The notes: generated from the letters alone by a model not told the origin. A stretch of DNA of 64,000 bases from Vibrio maritimus (GCA_003263775.1 JYJJ01000056.1:1-64000); one strand, 5' to 3'. Shown: positions 50,949 through 61,247, counted from the stretch's first letter. Numbers and translations are program-made.

Positions 50949-51815
50949 TCATGTAGCTGCTTGCGTGGCTTGCAGCGCTGCCATGTAATTGCTGAGCCGC
51001 ACCGACGCTTCGCCATAATCGAGAGCAGAGACATCGCTGGTCACCTTGTCGACAAACAGCTTGTTCTCGCTGTGTGCACCATCCATCAAGTCGAGGTTGT
51101 TATGGCGGCCACCCATTTCCGTCATCGCACCGAGCACATTGCCCAAGGTATTATCGATGGCATCCAGGCTAGCACCAACTTCGGTTTGAAAATTTGGACT
51201 CGGGTTCTTAAATTCCACGATCAATCGGTCGATTTGATTCAACACATTGTCACCACCACCTAAGTCTAAAATGTCTTGCGCCGTGGTATTGGACTCCATT
51301 GTGACGCCTTTGGCGACGGTCACGACTCGCTTATCGCTATTGCCATCCAATGAGTACACACCGCCACCCGCATCTGAAATCGCTGGGGTATCGGTTTTAG
51401 TACCAGAGAAAAGGTAATGACCCTCTTCATCTTGAGAATTGAATGATGACTGAACCGAGTCACGCAAGCTTTCAAGTTCCGTGATCATCCCTTGTCGGTC
51501 TTCATCGGTAAGCGTACCGTTCGCCCCCCAAAGCACCAACTCTCGCATGCTTTTTAGGCTCTCATTGACCGAGTCTAGGTGAACTTCTTGACTCGATAGC
51601 GTGGTTTTGACGTTGGCGATATTGCGTTGATATTGATTGATTGCCGCCCCTTCTCTATCAAGGTTGAGCAATTGAATCGATGCCATTGGGTCATCCGATA
51701 GCTTTGTCAGCCTGTCGCCAGTGGCCATTTGCTGCATCACTTTACCAAGGCCTGCGTTATTAGTTTGCAGGCTTTGCAGCATCATTTGGCTAAATTGAGT
51801 ATCACTGATCCTCAT
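50949..51815 (-). CDS. flgL: lateral hook-filament junction protein FlgL
   Basis: A 288-residue flagellin-fold protein. The N-terminus MRISDTQFSQMMLQSLQTNNAGLGKVMQQMATGDRLTKLSDDPMA (in parts) and the paired C-terminal helix ending LQATQAA are typical of FlgL, which joins FlgK to the filament. Confidence 0.93.
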   Translation of the reverse strand: MRISDTQFSQMMLQSLQTNNAGLGKVMQQMATGDRLTKLSDDPMASIQLLNLDREGAAINQYQRNIANVKTTLSSQEVHLDSVNESLKSMRELVLWGANGTLTDEDRQGMITELESLRDSVQSSFNSQDEEGHYLFSGTKTDTPAISDAGGGVYSLDGNSDKRVVTVAKGVTMESNTTAQDILDLGGGDNVLNQIDRLIVEFKNPSPNFQTEVGASLDAIDNTLGNVLGAMTEMGGRHNNLDLMDGAHSENKLFVDKVTSDVSALDYGEASVRLSNYMAALQATQAAT

Positions 51816-51824
51816 GGTCTCTCC

Positions 51825-53197
51825 TTAAAATAGCTGCAATACCGAATCAAACAATTGATTCGCTGTACTGATCACTTTCATGTTGGCGTTGTGTGCGTTA
51901 GCAAACGTCATCAAGTTCGCGGCTTCTTCGTCGCTGTTGACCGCACTGACATTATCGCGCGCAGCGATCGCTTGCTCAGACATCGCCTGCTTGGCTGATA
52001 ATCAGACTCGGCTTGTCTGGCTTTAATTGCCGTATCACCCACCATAGCGGTAAACGCATCGTTGAGGGTGACTGACCCATAGCCGCTGATAGCAACAGGC
52101 TTATTACTGATATCAATCAGGTCTTTGAGAATGTCGCTGTTACCCGGATTCCCATCGCTAGAAAACGCCAGTTCATCAGCATTGATGGCGGTAATATCTA
52201 AACTCGCCGCTGGGTTGGCAGGGTCGTAAGTAAACAGCGGCGCACCTGGGTTACCATTGAGATCGGTGCCTGCTGCCAAGACCGCGTTGAACTCGTCGGC
52301 CACACTGCGCGCCATATCATCAATCGCTTGTTGGTTTGGCTTAAGCACATCCACTTGATAATCGTGCAGCGCACCCAATTTGCCGCCGATATCGCCTTTG
52401 GCCGCAAAGGTCTGATTGCCAAATTCGATGTGCAGATCGGCAAGGTAAGGGTCGCTTGGATCTGGAATCGCTTTGATGACGCTGGCATCTGAGCCCATTA
52501 CTAAGGGCTGGCCAGACGCTAAGGAGACTTGAACGCTGCCATCAGGCTGATCTGTGGTTTTCACCGCCATGATGGTAGACAACTCACCAATCAAGGCATC
52601 GCGGGTATCCATCAGTTGCGAGGCATTCCCGCCCGTACCTTGCATTTCAACGATTTGCTTGTTCACTTGGGCAATGTTCGCCATCACACTGTTGGCGTGC
52701 GACAGTGCGGCATTGCGCTGATCATGTACATCTTTATGCTGATTATGCAGCGATTCGGTGAGCGTATTGAAGCGGCGCGCTAGGGCTTCCGATTCGTTGA
52801 TCACCTGTTGGCGAAGCGGAGTCGATTCTGGCTTGGTGGTCGCATCGTTGAGAGAAGCAAACAAGCTATCAAGTCCAGCTGACAAACTAAAACCATCGGC
52901 ACCCAGCATATTTTCTAACTGGCTCATCGCCGACATATAGCCAGCGGAGTAATTAGCCTCACTGGCTGTCGACCAGGTTTGCTTGACCAAGTATTGATCG
53001 GTCACGCGGCGAATGCTGGTGACCTCCACCCCCATTCCCGGCGAATTGTAATCGTATTTTCCACCTGCAACCGATGACATCAGTGCCTGCTGGCGACTGT
53101 ATCCGGGGGTATTCACGTTCGCCACGTTTTGCGCGGTGACATTTAACGCCACGCGATTGGCATTCATCCCGGTTAGGGCGATATTAATAAGACTCAT
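51825..53197 (-). CDS. flgK: lateral hook-associated protein FlgK, frameshifted
   Basis: First hook-filament junction protein. The N-terminus has the rod/hook motif ALNVTAQNVANVNTPGYSRQ, followed by the long helical and beta domains. A base is missing near 51994, diverting the last 57 codons; the correct frame continues as SDYQAKQAMSEQAIAARDNVS and ends with the expected hydrophobic FlgK terminus (ending SVLQLF) at 51825. Restored length is about 457 residues, shorter than polar FlgK. Confidence 0.88.
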
Positions 53198-53202
53198 GAC
53201 GA

Positions 53203-53757
53203 TTAACGCTCCGTGATTTTCATAAGAGGCTGAGAAAATGCCATGGTCATGGCTGCCTCTTTAGGCGACTGAAGATTAAAGGCGGCATCATGATTGACTT
53301 CATTAACCGCTGAAGCGCCATTTATAAGGCTGGCTGAATGAGATTGTGATTTGGCTTCCAAATCATTCGCCGCACCTAACGACTGAACGCTCGCAGCATC
53401 AAACTGCACTTCTCGATTCGACTGAGGAGAGTGCGCAGGACCGAGTTGTTTCACCAGCATATCAGCGATACCGGAGTTCTGTTTTTTGGCCAGTTCAATC
53501 GACAATTGTCCATCGTGCATATCGCGAAATACACCATGTTGCTGCGAGGAAAATGGACTGTCTTCATCGGCCAGTACATCACTACTGCTGCGCATTTGTC
53601 GTAGTACCATTTGCAAGAACATGGCTTCAAACTGCCCCGCCACTTCTTTTAGTGCTTCCGGGCTGTCGTTGCTGTGTTTGATGTTGGTCAGCGCCGCATT
53701 GTCATGATAGAGCATGCTGTTGACGCGAGTCGTATCGTTCATGGCATCGATTTTCAT
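53203..53757 (-). CDS. flgJ: lateral rod-capping protein FlgJ, single domain
   Basis: A 184-residue protein with the FlgJ N-terminal rod-binding domain (LKEVAGQFEAMFLQMVLRQMR, then GIADMLVKQL). The C-terminal muramidase domain of E. coli FlgJ (about 313 residues) is missing; the protein ends with a low-complexity tail. Peptidoglycan opening for the rod must be done by another enzyme; see the transglycosylase at 61665. Confidence 0.9.
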   Translation of the reverse strand: MKIDAMNDTTRVNSMLYHDNAALTNIKHSNDSPEALKEVAGQFEAMFLQMVLRQMRSSSDVLADEDSPFSSQQHGVFRDMHDGQLSIELAKKQNSGIADMLVKQLGPAHSPQSNREVQFDAASVQSLGAANDLEAKSQSHSASLINGASAVNEVNHDAAFNLQSPKEAAMTMAFSQPLMKITER

Positions 53758-53767
53758 ACTGCGTCTC

Positions 53768-54889
53768 CTATATCACAACCAGCTCAGCATTGAGCGCGCC
53801 TGCTTCATGCAGCGCTTGCAGGATAGACATCAAGTCTGTTGGCGTTGCGCCTAAACTATTCACCGCGTTGACGATGGTATTCAGTTCGGTGCCTTCCGGC
53901 CAAATCACCATTTGTGCTTGGTCTTCGTTGATGTCGATTTTGGTTTGATCTACCACTACGGTATCGCCATCGGCAAAGGCATTAGGTTGGCTGACGCGCT
54001 GCGATTCACTGATTGCCACCGTCAAGTTGCCATGGCTAACCGCAGCTTCGGTGACTTTGACATTTTTGCCCACCACCACAGTGCCGGTGCGCGAGTTAAA
54101 CACAATACGTGCTGGCTTGCGGCCTTCGACCACGCTCATTTCTTCTAGCATCGACATCATAGTTACGCGCTGCTGGGAATCTTTTGGGGCACGCATATCA
54201 ACTCGAACCTTATTAACTGCAATCGCGACATCGGGACCAAAAGTGCCGTTGATTTCACGGGCGATGTTCTTCGCCGTTGTAAAGCTTGCTTTGCGCAGGT
54301 TTAAGGTAATTTGTGGGCGAGTATTAAAGTCCGATGGAATTTCACGCTCTAGCGTAGCGCCATTTGGCACACGGCCTGCTGTTGGCGTGTTCACGGCAAT
54401 CTTGGAGCCGCTGCGCCCTTCCGCAGACACGCCGCCCACAACCACATTACCTTGAGCCACGGCGTACACTTCACCATCGACACCACGCAGTGGCGTCAGC
54501 AGTAGCGTGCCGCCACGTAAGCTCTTGGCATCACCAATCGACGACACCACAATATCCAGCATCTGGCCGGGACCAGCCATAGGGTCGACCGAGGCGGTCA
54601 CACTAACTGAGGCGACATTACGCAGCTTTGGGTTGGCATCGTCGCCAATCTGCACGCCAAACTGACGCAACATGTTGGTAATCGATTGAGCCGTGAATTT
54701 CACTTGGTTGCGGTCACCTTGGCCATCTAGACCTACCACCAAACCGTAACCAACCAGTTGGTTGCTACGCACACCTTGTACGTCAACCAAATCCATAATT
54801 GGGATTTCCACTTCCGCCTGCGCCATTGGCATTAAACCAAAAGCAAACACAGCGATAAGGGCGTTAAAAAAGTGACGAAGTTTCAACAT
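53768..54889 (-). CDS. flgI: lateral flagellar P-ring protein FlgI
   Basis: A 373-residue periplasmic protein with a signal peptide (MLKLRHFFNALIAVFAFGL... AQA) and the FlgI signatures DLVDVQGVRSNQLVGYGLVVGLDGQGD and IPSDF/DPMAGPGQ. The ATG at 54889 overlaps the flgH stop (TAATG); the open frame also has an upstream start within flgH. It forms the P ring in peptidoglycan. Confidence 0.94.
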   Translation of the reverse strand: MLKLRHFFNALIAVFAFGLMPMAQAEVEIPIMDLVDVQGVRSNQLVGYGLVVGLDGQGDRNQVKFTAQSITNMLRQFGVQIGDDANPKLRNVASVSVTASVDPMAGPGQMLDIVVSSIGDAKSLRGGTLLLTPLRGVDGEVYAVAQGNVVVGGVSAEGRSGSKIAVNTPTAGRVPNGATLEREIPSDFNTRPQITLNLRKASFTTAKNIAREINGTFGPDVAIAVNKVRVDMRAPKDSQQRVTMMSMLEEMSVVEGRKPARIVFNSRTGTVVVGKNVKVTEAAVSHGNLTVAISESQRVSQPNAFADGDTVVVDQTKIDINEDQAQMVIWPEGTELNTIVNAVNSLGATPTDLMSILQALHEAGALNAELVVI

Positions 54890-55578
54890 TAGAATGGCAT
54901 CCAAGGGCTTGTGAAGAATTGCGTTAGCCAACCCGCTGAGTTGCTATCTGCTAAAGCGCCGCGTCCAGAGTAGGTAATGCGAGCATCACCGATACGGTGT
55001 GAAAAGACTTGGTTATAACGGTCAACATCGTCGACGCGAATAATCCCGGTGACGCGGATAAACTCATCACCTTGGTTCAGACGGATCCACTTTTCACCGC
55101 TGACTTTAAGTACACCATTTGGCATCACTTCATGGACGGTGACCGTAATGGCACCCTCAAGCTTATTCCCTTGCGAGCTGGCTGCACTGCCATCAAAAGC
55201 GCGATTACCACTAATGCCCACTGCGGTTTCATTGATCGTGGTTCCACCTATATTGGCGGCACCAAAATCCACGTTCGATGACTTACCAAACTTGGTATCG
55301 GCTTTTTTGCTCGATTGAGTTTCTTCAACCAGTAGAATGGTGAGCACATCGCCGACGCGATAAGCACGACGATCTTGAAATAACGTGAGGTTGTATTGAT
55401 GACGGTACAAACTGCCATTCGTTGCCTCAGGCAGCGCGTAGTTTAGCTCCGGCGGCGCATACTTCTGCTCATCTGGCTCTGGCGGCACAAATTCTTGTCT
55501 GGCTGCACATCCAGCGAGCAGTAGCACCGTCAGTGCCACTATGCCTTTTTCTATTAGGCGTCGCGAAAACCATTTCAT
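54889..55578 (-). CDS. flgH: lateral flagellar L-ring lipoprotein FlgH
   Basis: A 229-residue lipoprotein with lipobox LLLAGC at about residue 24 and the FlgH pattern (DVLTILLVEETQSSKKADT, ITVTVHEVMPNGVLKVSGEKWI). It forms the L ring in the outer membrane. ATG 55578 follows AAGGAAG; six upstream codons are also open. Confidence 0.93.
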   Translation of the reverse strand: MKWFSRRLIEKGIVALTVLLLAGCAARQEFVPPEPDEQKYAPPELNYALPEATNGSLYRHQYNLTLFQDRRAYRVGDVLTILLVEETQSSKKADTKFGKSSNVDFGAANIGGTTINETAVGISGNRAFDGSAASSQGNKLEGAITVTVHEVMPNGVLKVSGEKWIRLNQGDEFIRVTGIIRVDDVDRYNQVFSHRIGDARITYSGRGALADSNSAGWLTQFFTSPWMPF

Positions 55579-55650
55579 ATTACTACTTCCTTTCACGTTA
55601 TCTCCCGCTCACTCAACGAATTACTCAACGAATTTGGTTTCCGAAATTCG

Positions 55651-56436
55651 TTACACCGCTTGCGCGACAAACTTGAGCATGTCATCGGCCGCCGACACGA
55701 CCTTAGCGTTCATTTCATAGGCGCGCTGTGTGGTGATCATATCGACCATCTCTTCCACCACTTGCACGTTTGAACCTTCCAGTGCGCCTTGTTTGATGCT
55801 GCCTGCACCTTCTTCACCTGCAATCAGCTCTTGTGCCTGACCGCTCGCTTCGGTCTCTTTAAACAAGTTGCCACCAATGGCTTCAAGACCAGCTGGGTTG
55901 ATGAACTTAGCTAGGGTAATTTGACCCAGTTCTTGTGGTGCAGGGCCGTCGGCAGTGGTTGCCGTCACCGTGCCATCGACACCCACAGAAACCGTCAATG
56001 CGTTGTCTGGGATTTGAACTTGCGGCTCAAGCGGTAAGCCTTGGCTATTGACCATCAGGCCTTCAGAGTTGACATGAAACTGGCCGTTTCGGGTGTACAT
56101 GATCTGGCCATCGGAGTTTTCGATTTGGAAAAAGCCCTGTCCCATGACAGCTAAATCCAGCTCTTGCCCTGTGTTTTGTGAGCTGCCCTGTGTGAATACT
56201 TTTTGAGTGCCCACAACACGAACACCACTACCCAACTGAACACCTGTTGGGAGTTCGTTTACTTGGTCTACCTGAGCGCCGGGCTGGCGCTGAATGCTGT
56301 AGAACAAGTCTTCAAATACCACTCGGTCACGCTTAAAACCAACGGTATTAACGTTGGCAAGGTTGTTGGAAATCGCCGTCATTTTAGTGTCTTGGGCGGC
56401 CATCCCTGTTTTACTGACCCACAATGCTGAATGCAT
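55651..56436 (-). CDS. flgG: lateral flagellar distal rod protein FlgG
   Basis: A 261-residue rod protein with the N-terminal motif ISNNLANVNTVGFKRDRVVFEDLFY and the C-terminal VVEEMVDMITTQRAYEMNAKVVSAADDML, the shared rod/hook family ends. It is the longest distal rod segment. Confidence 0.95.
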   Translation of the reverse strand: MHSALWVSKTGMAAQDTKMTAISNNLANVNTVGFKRDRVVFEDLFYSIQRQPGAQVDQVNELPTGVQLGSGVRVVGTQKVFTQGSSQNTGQELDLAVMGQGFFQIENSDGQIMYTRNGQFHVNSEGLMVNSQGLPLEPQVQIPDNALTVSVGVDGTVTATTADGPAPQELGQITLAKFINPAGLEAIGGNLFKETEASGQAQELIAGEEGAGSIKQGALEGSNVQVVEEMVDMITTQRAYEMNAKVVSAADDMLKFVAQAV

Positions 56437-56459
56437 GGTTTACTCCTGTTGGCGAGCTT

Positions 56460-57191
56460 CTAGCTCGCGCTCATTAATTTGTTTCCGGATTGCGCTAGGG
56501 TTTCCGCCGTTTTCATCATGCGGATCTGCATCTCGAAATTGCGAGTGAGAGACATCACGCTCAGCAGCTCATCAATGGCTGAAACGTTACTGCTTTCGAT
56601 ATGCTCAGGTGCTAGATTGACCGTCGCATCCGCCGCAAATGGCTGACCATCAAGGCTATGCAGTAGGCTGTCACTCTCTTTCTGCAGTTGAGTGATCTCC
56701 GGCTTCACCAGTTTTAATGTGCCGACTTCCACTTCTGCGCCGCCACCTGGAGGGATCACCGACACACGGCCGCGTTCACTGATTTCCACTTTTTGAAATT
56801 CAGGCAGCACCATAGGGCCGTTGTCACCAACAACGGCAAAACCATTGATGGTCATGGCACCCAAATCATCGACTTTGATATTACCGGCACGGGTGTAGGC
56901 TTCGTTTCCTGCTGGGGTTTGAACACTGATGTAGCCTTCGCCCATGATGGCAATGTCGAGCGGGCGACCGGTTTTCACCACGTCGCCTGAATCAAATCGC
57001 GTCGCGGCTGAGTTGGTGACTACCATAGTGCGGCCATCGAAACCTGAGCCTTGCAATGGAACGCTGTTAACGCGTTCCATATCCGCACGAAAGCCCGCCG
57101 TATCGGCGTTCGATAAGTTGTTAGAACGAACATGCTGCGCTTTAAGGACGCGACTTGCGCCCGTGGTCGCAGTAAATAGCAAGCTATCCAT
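56460..57191 (-). CDS. flgF: lateral flagellar proximal rod protein FlgF
   Basis: A 243-residue rod protein with RSNNLSNADTAGFRADM near the N-terminus and AIDELLSVMSLTRNFEMQIRMMKTAETLAQ near the C-terminus, the family's conserved ends. Confidence 0.94.
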   Translation of the reverse strand: MDSLLFTATTGASRVLKAQHVRSNNLSNADTAGFRADMERVNSVPLQGSGFDGRTMVVTNSAATRFDSGDVVKTGRPLDIAIMGEGYISVQTPAGNEAYTRAGNIKVDDLGAMTINGFAVVGDNGPMVLPEFQKVEISERGRVSVIPPGGGAEVEVGTLKLVKPEITQLQKESDSLLHSLDGQPFAADATVNLAPEHIESSNVSAIDELLSVMSLTRNFEMQIRMMKTAETLAQSGNKLMSAS

Positions 57192-57200
57192 GGCCTACCT

Positions 57201-58397
57201 CTATACCGCGTTAAACAGCGCTTGAGTAAGTTTGTCAGACGTAGAGATCGTCTTCGCGTTCGCTTGGTAATTGCGCTGCGCCGTCATCAAGTTCACAAGC
57301 TCTGAAGTCAAATCAACGTTTGAACCTTCCAGTGCGCCCGGAGTCAGATCGCCCAACACGCCAGTACCCGGTGTACCCACCACAGGCGCGCCAGAGCTAA
57401 AGCTTTGTGTCCAAGCGGTACCGTTAGTTTTCGCCAAGCCTTGTGGGTTCGCGAAGTTCGCTAGCACCACCTGACCTTGCAGCTGTGACTGACCATTGGT
57501 GTAAGTCGCGAATACCATGCCGTTGTTTTCAACGCGCACACCCGCAAGCTCACCAGAGGTGTAACCATTTGGACTGTTGGTGCTCACGCCAAATGCAGCG
57601 CCAAACTGAGTGCTGCCCTCAAGGCTAATATCAATGCTCATTGGCTCTGCACCCGCGGCTGGGAAGCTGATGTTGGTCGTACCCGTTGGTGAATTGAGGG
57701 TGCCGTCTGGATTGAACGTCACTGGGACCGTCGACACAGGCGTGGTGCCACCATCAACTTGCACGTTCACTTCCCACGTGTTGTCCGCAGTTTTAGTGAA
57801 GTACTGCGTTACCGTGTGAGAGTTACCTAAAGAGTCATAAACCTTTGAGGTATAAGATGAGTTAAAGGAGTCTGGGTTGCTTGGATCAAACGGCGTCACG
57901 GCTTGGTCGATTGTCGATGCACTGGCATCGAAGTTAGCGATAAAATCCAGTTTGTCGGTCGCTTTTGCTGCTAGAGAAGAAGTGCTGATTTTGATGTCGC
58001 CGACAGAGCCTTCAAGCAGGTTGTTATTGCTATCAACACTGTAGCCTTGCAGCTTAGCGCCTGTATTGCCGACTACGTAGTTGTCTTTGTCCGTGCCAAA
58101 CACGCCAGAGCGGGTGTAAAGGGTTTGCCCCATGCCATCTTTAGTGACAAAGAAGCCGTTACCATTGATGGCTAAATCCATCGAACGACCCGTGCCGGAT
58201 ACCGAACCGTTCTTGTCGAAGTTTTGCGAAATCGATGCCACTTCCACGCCGCCTGCCTGCATACCGTTATAGACGGCAGAAAACTCGGTACGCGCTTGTT
58301 TAAAGCCGTACGTCGAAGCGTTAGCAATGTTGTGACTGATAGTGTTTAGCTGAGTATTCGTAGCATCCAAGCCACTTAAAGCAATATTAAAACTCAT
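57201..58397 (-). CDS. flgE: lateral flagellar hook protein FlgE
   Basis: A 398-residue hook subunit: N-terminus MSFNIALSGLDATNTQLNTISHNIANASTYGFKQ (in parts), a TGTSxxxYDSLGNSHT-type middle (SKVYDSLGNSHTVTQYF), and C-terminus LTSELVNLMTAQRNYQANAKTISTSDKL. FlgE polymerises to about 55 nm under FliK control. Confidence 0.95.
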   Translation of the reverse strand: MSFNIALSGLDATNTQLNTISHNIANASTYGFKQARTEFSAVYNGMQAGGVEVASISQNFDKNGSVSGTGRSMDLAINGNGFFVTKDGMGQTLYTRSGVFGTDKDNYVVGNTGAKLQGYSVDSNNNLLEGSVGDIKISTSSLAAKATDKLDFIANFDASASTIDQAVTPFDPSNPDSFNSSYTSKVYDSLGNSHTVTQYFTKTADNTWEVNVQVDGGTTPVSTVPVTFNPDGTLNSPTGTTNISFPAAGAEPMSIDISLEGSTQFGAAFGVSTNSPNGYTSGELAGVRVENNGMVFATYTNGQSQLQGQVVLANFANPQGLAKTNGTAWTQSFSSGAPVVGTPGTGVLGDLTPGALEGSNVDLTSELVNLMTAQRNYQANAKTISTSDKLTQALFNAV

Positions 58398-58440
58398 GAT
58401 GTCCTCTTAATTCTGATAATTATGGGTTTTACACTCGGCG

Positions 58441-59118
58441 CTAAGCACCAAACTGACTGATTTCATAGAAAGGCACATTACCCACGCCGGCGACATTAAC
58501 CATCGCTGCGCCGCCTGTGCTAGGAATACGGACTTGTTGAACTTCACCCGCCAGCAGCAAATTTGGCTGCGCTTGACCGTCTTGCACTTCGACTGAGATA
58601 GAGTACTTGCCCGGCTTAAGACCCAGCTCTTCTGGATTAATGGTGAAATCCACATCACCGGCAGGATGAGCGCCAAGTGGCACCTTGGTTTTCTGACCAA
58701 ACTCGTCTTCTACCACCACGTTGACTTGGCTCGATGAGTGTGCAAGCTCAATACGACCTTTTTGCGCGCCGTCCGCCAGTTCAACCTCATTGCTGCCGAC
58801 ATACACGGTTTGACCCACTAGGCTTGCCGTCGATAACACCTGCATATTGTCGAGAAGCACCATGCTGTTTTGCATCAGCGTCGACATGTTCTCGGTACTT
58901 TGCACCTGAGAGAACTGCGCCAGCTGGCTCACGTACTCGGTGCCATCAAGCGGGTTGAGCGGATCTTGGTTTTGGATTTGCGCCACCATTAAAGTGATGA
59001 ACTCATTTTGCAACGAGCTGGCGCTATTGGCGTCTTGCGGATTCGAAGACACGTTGGCGTTAGTTTGCTGAGTGACTGGAGAGTCAGCATCCAGCGCGGT
59101 GAATTGTGCAATACTCAT
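58441..59118 (-). CDS. flgD: lateral flagellar hook-capping protein FlgD
   Basis: A 225-residue protein whose N-terminal FlgD motif is LQNEFITLMVAQIQNQDPLNPLDGTEYVSQLAQFSQVQ (in parts), followed by a FlgD Tudor-like/Ig domain and a C-terminal VGNVPFYEISQFG. It caps the growing hook and shares its stop/start with flgC. Confidence 0.95.
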   Translation of the reverse strand: MSIAQFTALDADSPVTQQTNANVSSNPQDANSASSLQNEFITLMVAQIQNQDPLNPLDGTEYVSQLAQFSQVQSTENMSTLMQNSMVLLDNMQVLSTASLVGQTVYVGSNEVELADGAQKGRIELAHSSSQVNVVVEDEFGQKTKVPLGAHPAGDVDFTINPEELGLKPGKYSISVEVQDGQAQPNLLLAGEVQQVRIPSTGGAAMVNVAGVGNVPFYEISQFGA

Positions 59119-59552
59119 TAGCTGCCCTGCCCTAAACGAAGTAATCCTTGCTGCATGCTTTTCACATTCGACAAGACTTCGACGTTAGTTTCGAAGCTGC
59201 GCGATGCGGACATCATGTCTGCCATCTCCGCCACCACATCAACGCCAGGGTAATAGACATAACCCTCTTCATTGGCGAGTGGGTTATTGGGCTCAAAACG
59301 CTGCTCAGCCTTAGCGCCACTCTTCACCACATCGACAATGCGCACTTCAGCATTGGGGTACACCCCTTGCTCACTCGCCAGTTGAGTTTGGCTATATACC
59401 GTGGCAAATACCGGCTTGAGCGGTTTATAAGCATCATCTGGGTTGGCCGACACGGCGTCAGCGTTGGCAAGGTTGCTGGCTACGGTATTGAGTCGTACCG
59501 TTTGCGCCGTCATGGCCGAGCCTGCGATAGAATAAATATCGGTAAATGACAT
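59118..59552 (-). CDS. flgC: lateral flagellar proximal rod protein FlgC
   Basis: A 144-residue rod protein with VRLNTVASNLANADA and the C-terminal VAEMADMMSASRSFETNVEVLSNVKSMQQ. It directly precedes flgB and shares its stop with the flgD start. Confidence 0.95.
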   Translation of the reverse strand: MSFTDIYSIAGSAMTAQTVRLNTVASNLANADAVSANPDDAYKPLKPVFATVYSQTQLASEQGVYPNAEVRIVDVVKSGAKAEQRFEPNNPLANEEGYVYYPGVDVVAEMADMMSASRSFETNVEVLSNVKSMQQGLLRLGQGS

Positions 59553-59554
59553 GA

Positions 59555-59914
59555 TTAACGTCCCTCAATCGCTTTCGCTAGCCCGCTAAACTTCATGTTC
59601 ATGAAGGTCAGGCTAGTTTGAAAATCCATGTTGTTTTGGGTGAATTTGGCCTGCTCAACGCCCAGCTCTACCGTATTACCGTCTTTGCTGTTTTGGTACG
59701 GCACGGAGTATTGAGTGGCAATGTCCAACTTTGGTGTCGTGCTGTGCACGCCATTTGCACTGGCTTGCTTCATCACCGTGGTAAAGCTCAGGTCTTTTGC
59801 TAGGTACCCAGGTGTATCGACATTTGCTAAGTTACTGGCTAACACCTTAGTTCTCTGAACTCGAAAATTGAGTGCTTCGGGATGCACGCCTAACGCACTG
59901 TCAAAACTGATTGC
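59555..59914 (-). CDS. flgB: lateral flagellar proximal rod protein FlgB
   Basis: A 119-residue rod protein (start ATG 59914 after AAGGAC; the upstream ATG at 59959 has no site) with RVQRTKVLASNLANVDTPGYLAKDLSF and an ending with FMNMKFSGLAKAIEG. First gene of the flgB-to-flgL operon, controlled from the sigma-54-like promoter just upstream. Confidence 0.94.
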   Translation of the reverse strand, partial: AISFDSALGVHPEALNFRVQRTKVLASNLANVDTPGYLAKDLSFTTVMKQASANGVHSTTPKLDIATQYSVPYQNSKDGNTVELGVEQAKFTQNNMDFQTSLTFMNMKFSGLAKAIEGR

Positions 59915-59955
59915 CATCTCTTTGTCCTTAAATGGGCGGTCGTCCCTAACTAACA

Positions 59956-59970
59956 ACAAGATGCGTGCCA
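59956..59970 (-). promoter_or_regulatory. sigma-54 promoter of the flgB operon
   Basis: Minus strand TGGCACG (59964-59970), four bases, TTGT (59956-59959): matches the consensus TGGCACG-N4-TTGC except for the last base, with correct GG-to-G spacing. It lies 42 bases before the flgB start, as expected for a LafK-dependent class. Confidence 0.75.
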
Positions 59971-60049
59971 GTTTTTTATTTCAATAAAAACAATGAATTA
60001 CACAAAACAAAGGAAGAGGAACTTCCGATTCACGGAAGCGAGATATGAC

Positions 60050-60771
60050 ATGGGGAAATGGATCATAGGTCTATTATTGGGGGCAATATCACTGTCTGCT
60101 TTCGCCACCAGCCACGCAAAAATGACGCGGTTGGATATCGAGCACGCGGTGCGCCACGCGCTTGATTTGGAGATTGAGCAGCTCGCCGAACGCATCGTTG
60201 GGGTAAGCACGACGCGAAACTGGTGATATTGGTTCCAGAGTCAGCAAAACATCTCGATCAATGTTTAGCACCACTCATCATCAGTAGCCGTGACCATCAA
60301 ACGCTGCCTGTAGGCAATTTAAAACGCAGCGTCAGCTGTGAAGATGGCGTGAATGATTGGCGCATTAACGCCAGCATCAAGGCGACCTTATCCTTGCCTG
60401 TGGCAGTGGCAACCACCACGCTCAATCGTCATACCACGGTGGATGCCAAATCGGTTCGACTCGAAACGCGTACCTTGTCGCGCGCGACCGCGTTCGTCAC
60501 CGACGTGTCGACATTGCGTGGCAAACAGGTCACTCGAAGAATGCGCTCAGGGCAGATCATCGATGCCAAATTTGTCAGCAATCCCCCGTTGGTCGAAAAG
60601 GGTAATGAAGTGGTGATCATCGCCGCCAAGGGAGGCTTTAATGCCACCACCAAAGGCGTCGCTCTACAAACGGGAGGAGAAGGTGAACAGATCAAAGTAC
60701 AAAATAGCCAGTCGAAGAAAGTGATTCGTGCCGTCGTCACTGGCTTGAACCAAGTTCACACTCAATTTTAA
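60050..60771 (+). CDS. flgA: lateral P-ring assembly chaperone FlgA, frameshifted
   Basis: Periplasmic chaperone of FlgI. The start ATG 60050 gives a signal peptide (GLLLGAISLSAFATSHA). A base is missing near 60203 (in RIVG-GKHDAKL), diverting the frame; the main part continues as LVPESAKHLDQC, with the FlgA C-terminal SAF-like domain (LRGKQVTRRMRSGQIIDAKFV, GQ-like...IRAVVTG). Restored length is about 240 residues. It is divergent from flgB. Confidence 0.85.
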
Positions 60772-60930
60772 TTTTCTGACTCAAGGTAACAGTTTTCACT
60801 CAGCACGCTCGAAATCGATGCGGAGATTAAGATAGAAAAAAAGGGCAACAATTTAGGTGGGCAGATTTAATACTGTCGCTCGCTTTGTCGCCCTATACTG
60901 TTATCGACATCTTGATAGGACAGCAACACC

Positions 60931-61215
60931 ATGAAAATCGACAAAGTGGCTGGCGGACATGTTCCACAAACCAACTTCAACCAGTCTAAAACTCAAACCG
61001 CAGAAACGCCCCAGCGTAAAACCGTGTCTGAAGCGGCATTCAATGCCAACACAGCCGCACTAGACAAGGCACAAGCCGAACTCGCTGCTATGCCAAATGT
61101 GGATATGGCCAAAGTCGAAGCGGTGCGTAGTGCGCTGGCAAATGGCGAATTGGGTCTGGATGTTAAAGCCCTGTCGCAAGCGGTGATGCGTTTTCATACT
61201 GGTCACGAATCTTAA
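60931..61215 (+). CDS. flgM: lateral anti-sigma-28 factor FlgM
   Basis: A 94-residue protein with the FlgM C-terminal region binding sigma-28 (VDMAKVEAVRSALANGELGLDVKALSQAVMRFH in parts). It holds LafS until hook completion allows its export. It has a 159-base upstream gap, so may have its own promoter. Confidence 0.9.
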   Translation: MKIDKVAGGHVPQTNFNQSKTQTAETPQRKTVSEAAFNANTAALDKAQAELAAMPNVDMAKVEAVRSALANGELGLDVKALSQAVMRFHTGHES

Positions 61216-61247
61216 GCAAGCGACCCCATTGAGTGGAGTAACCAACC

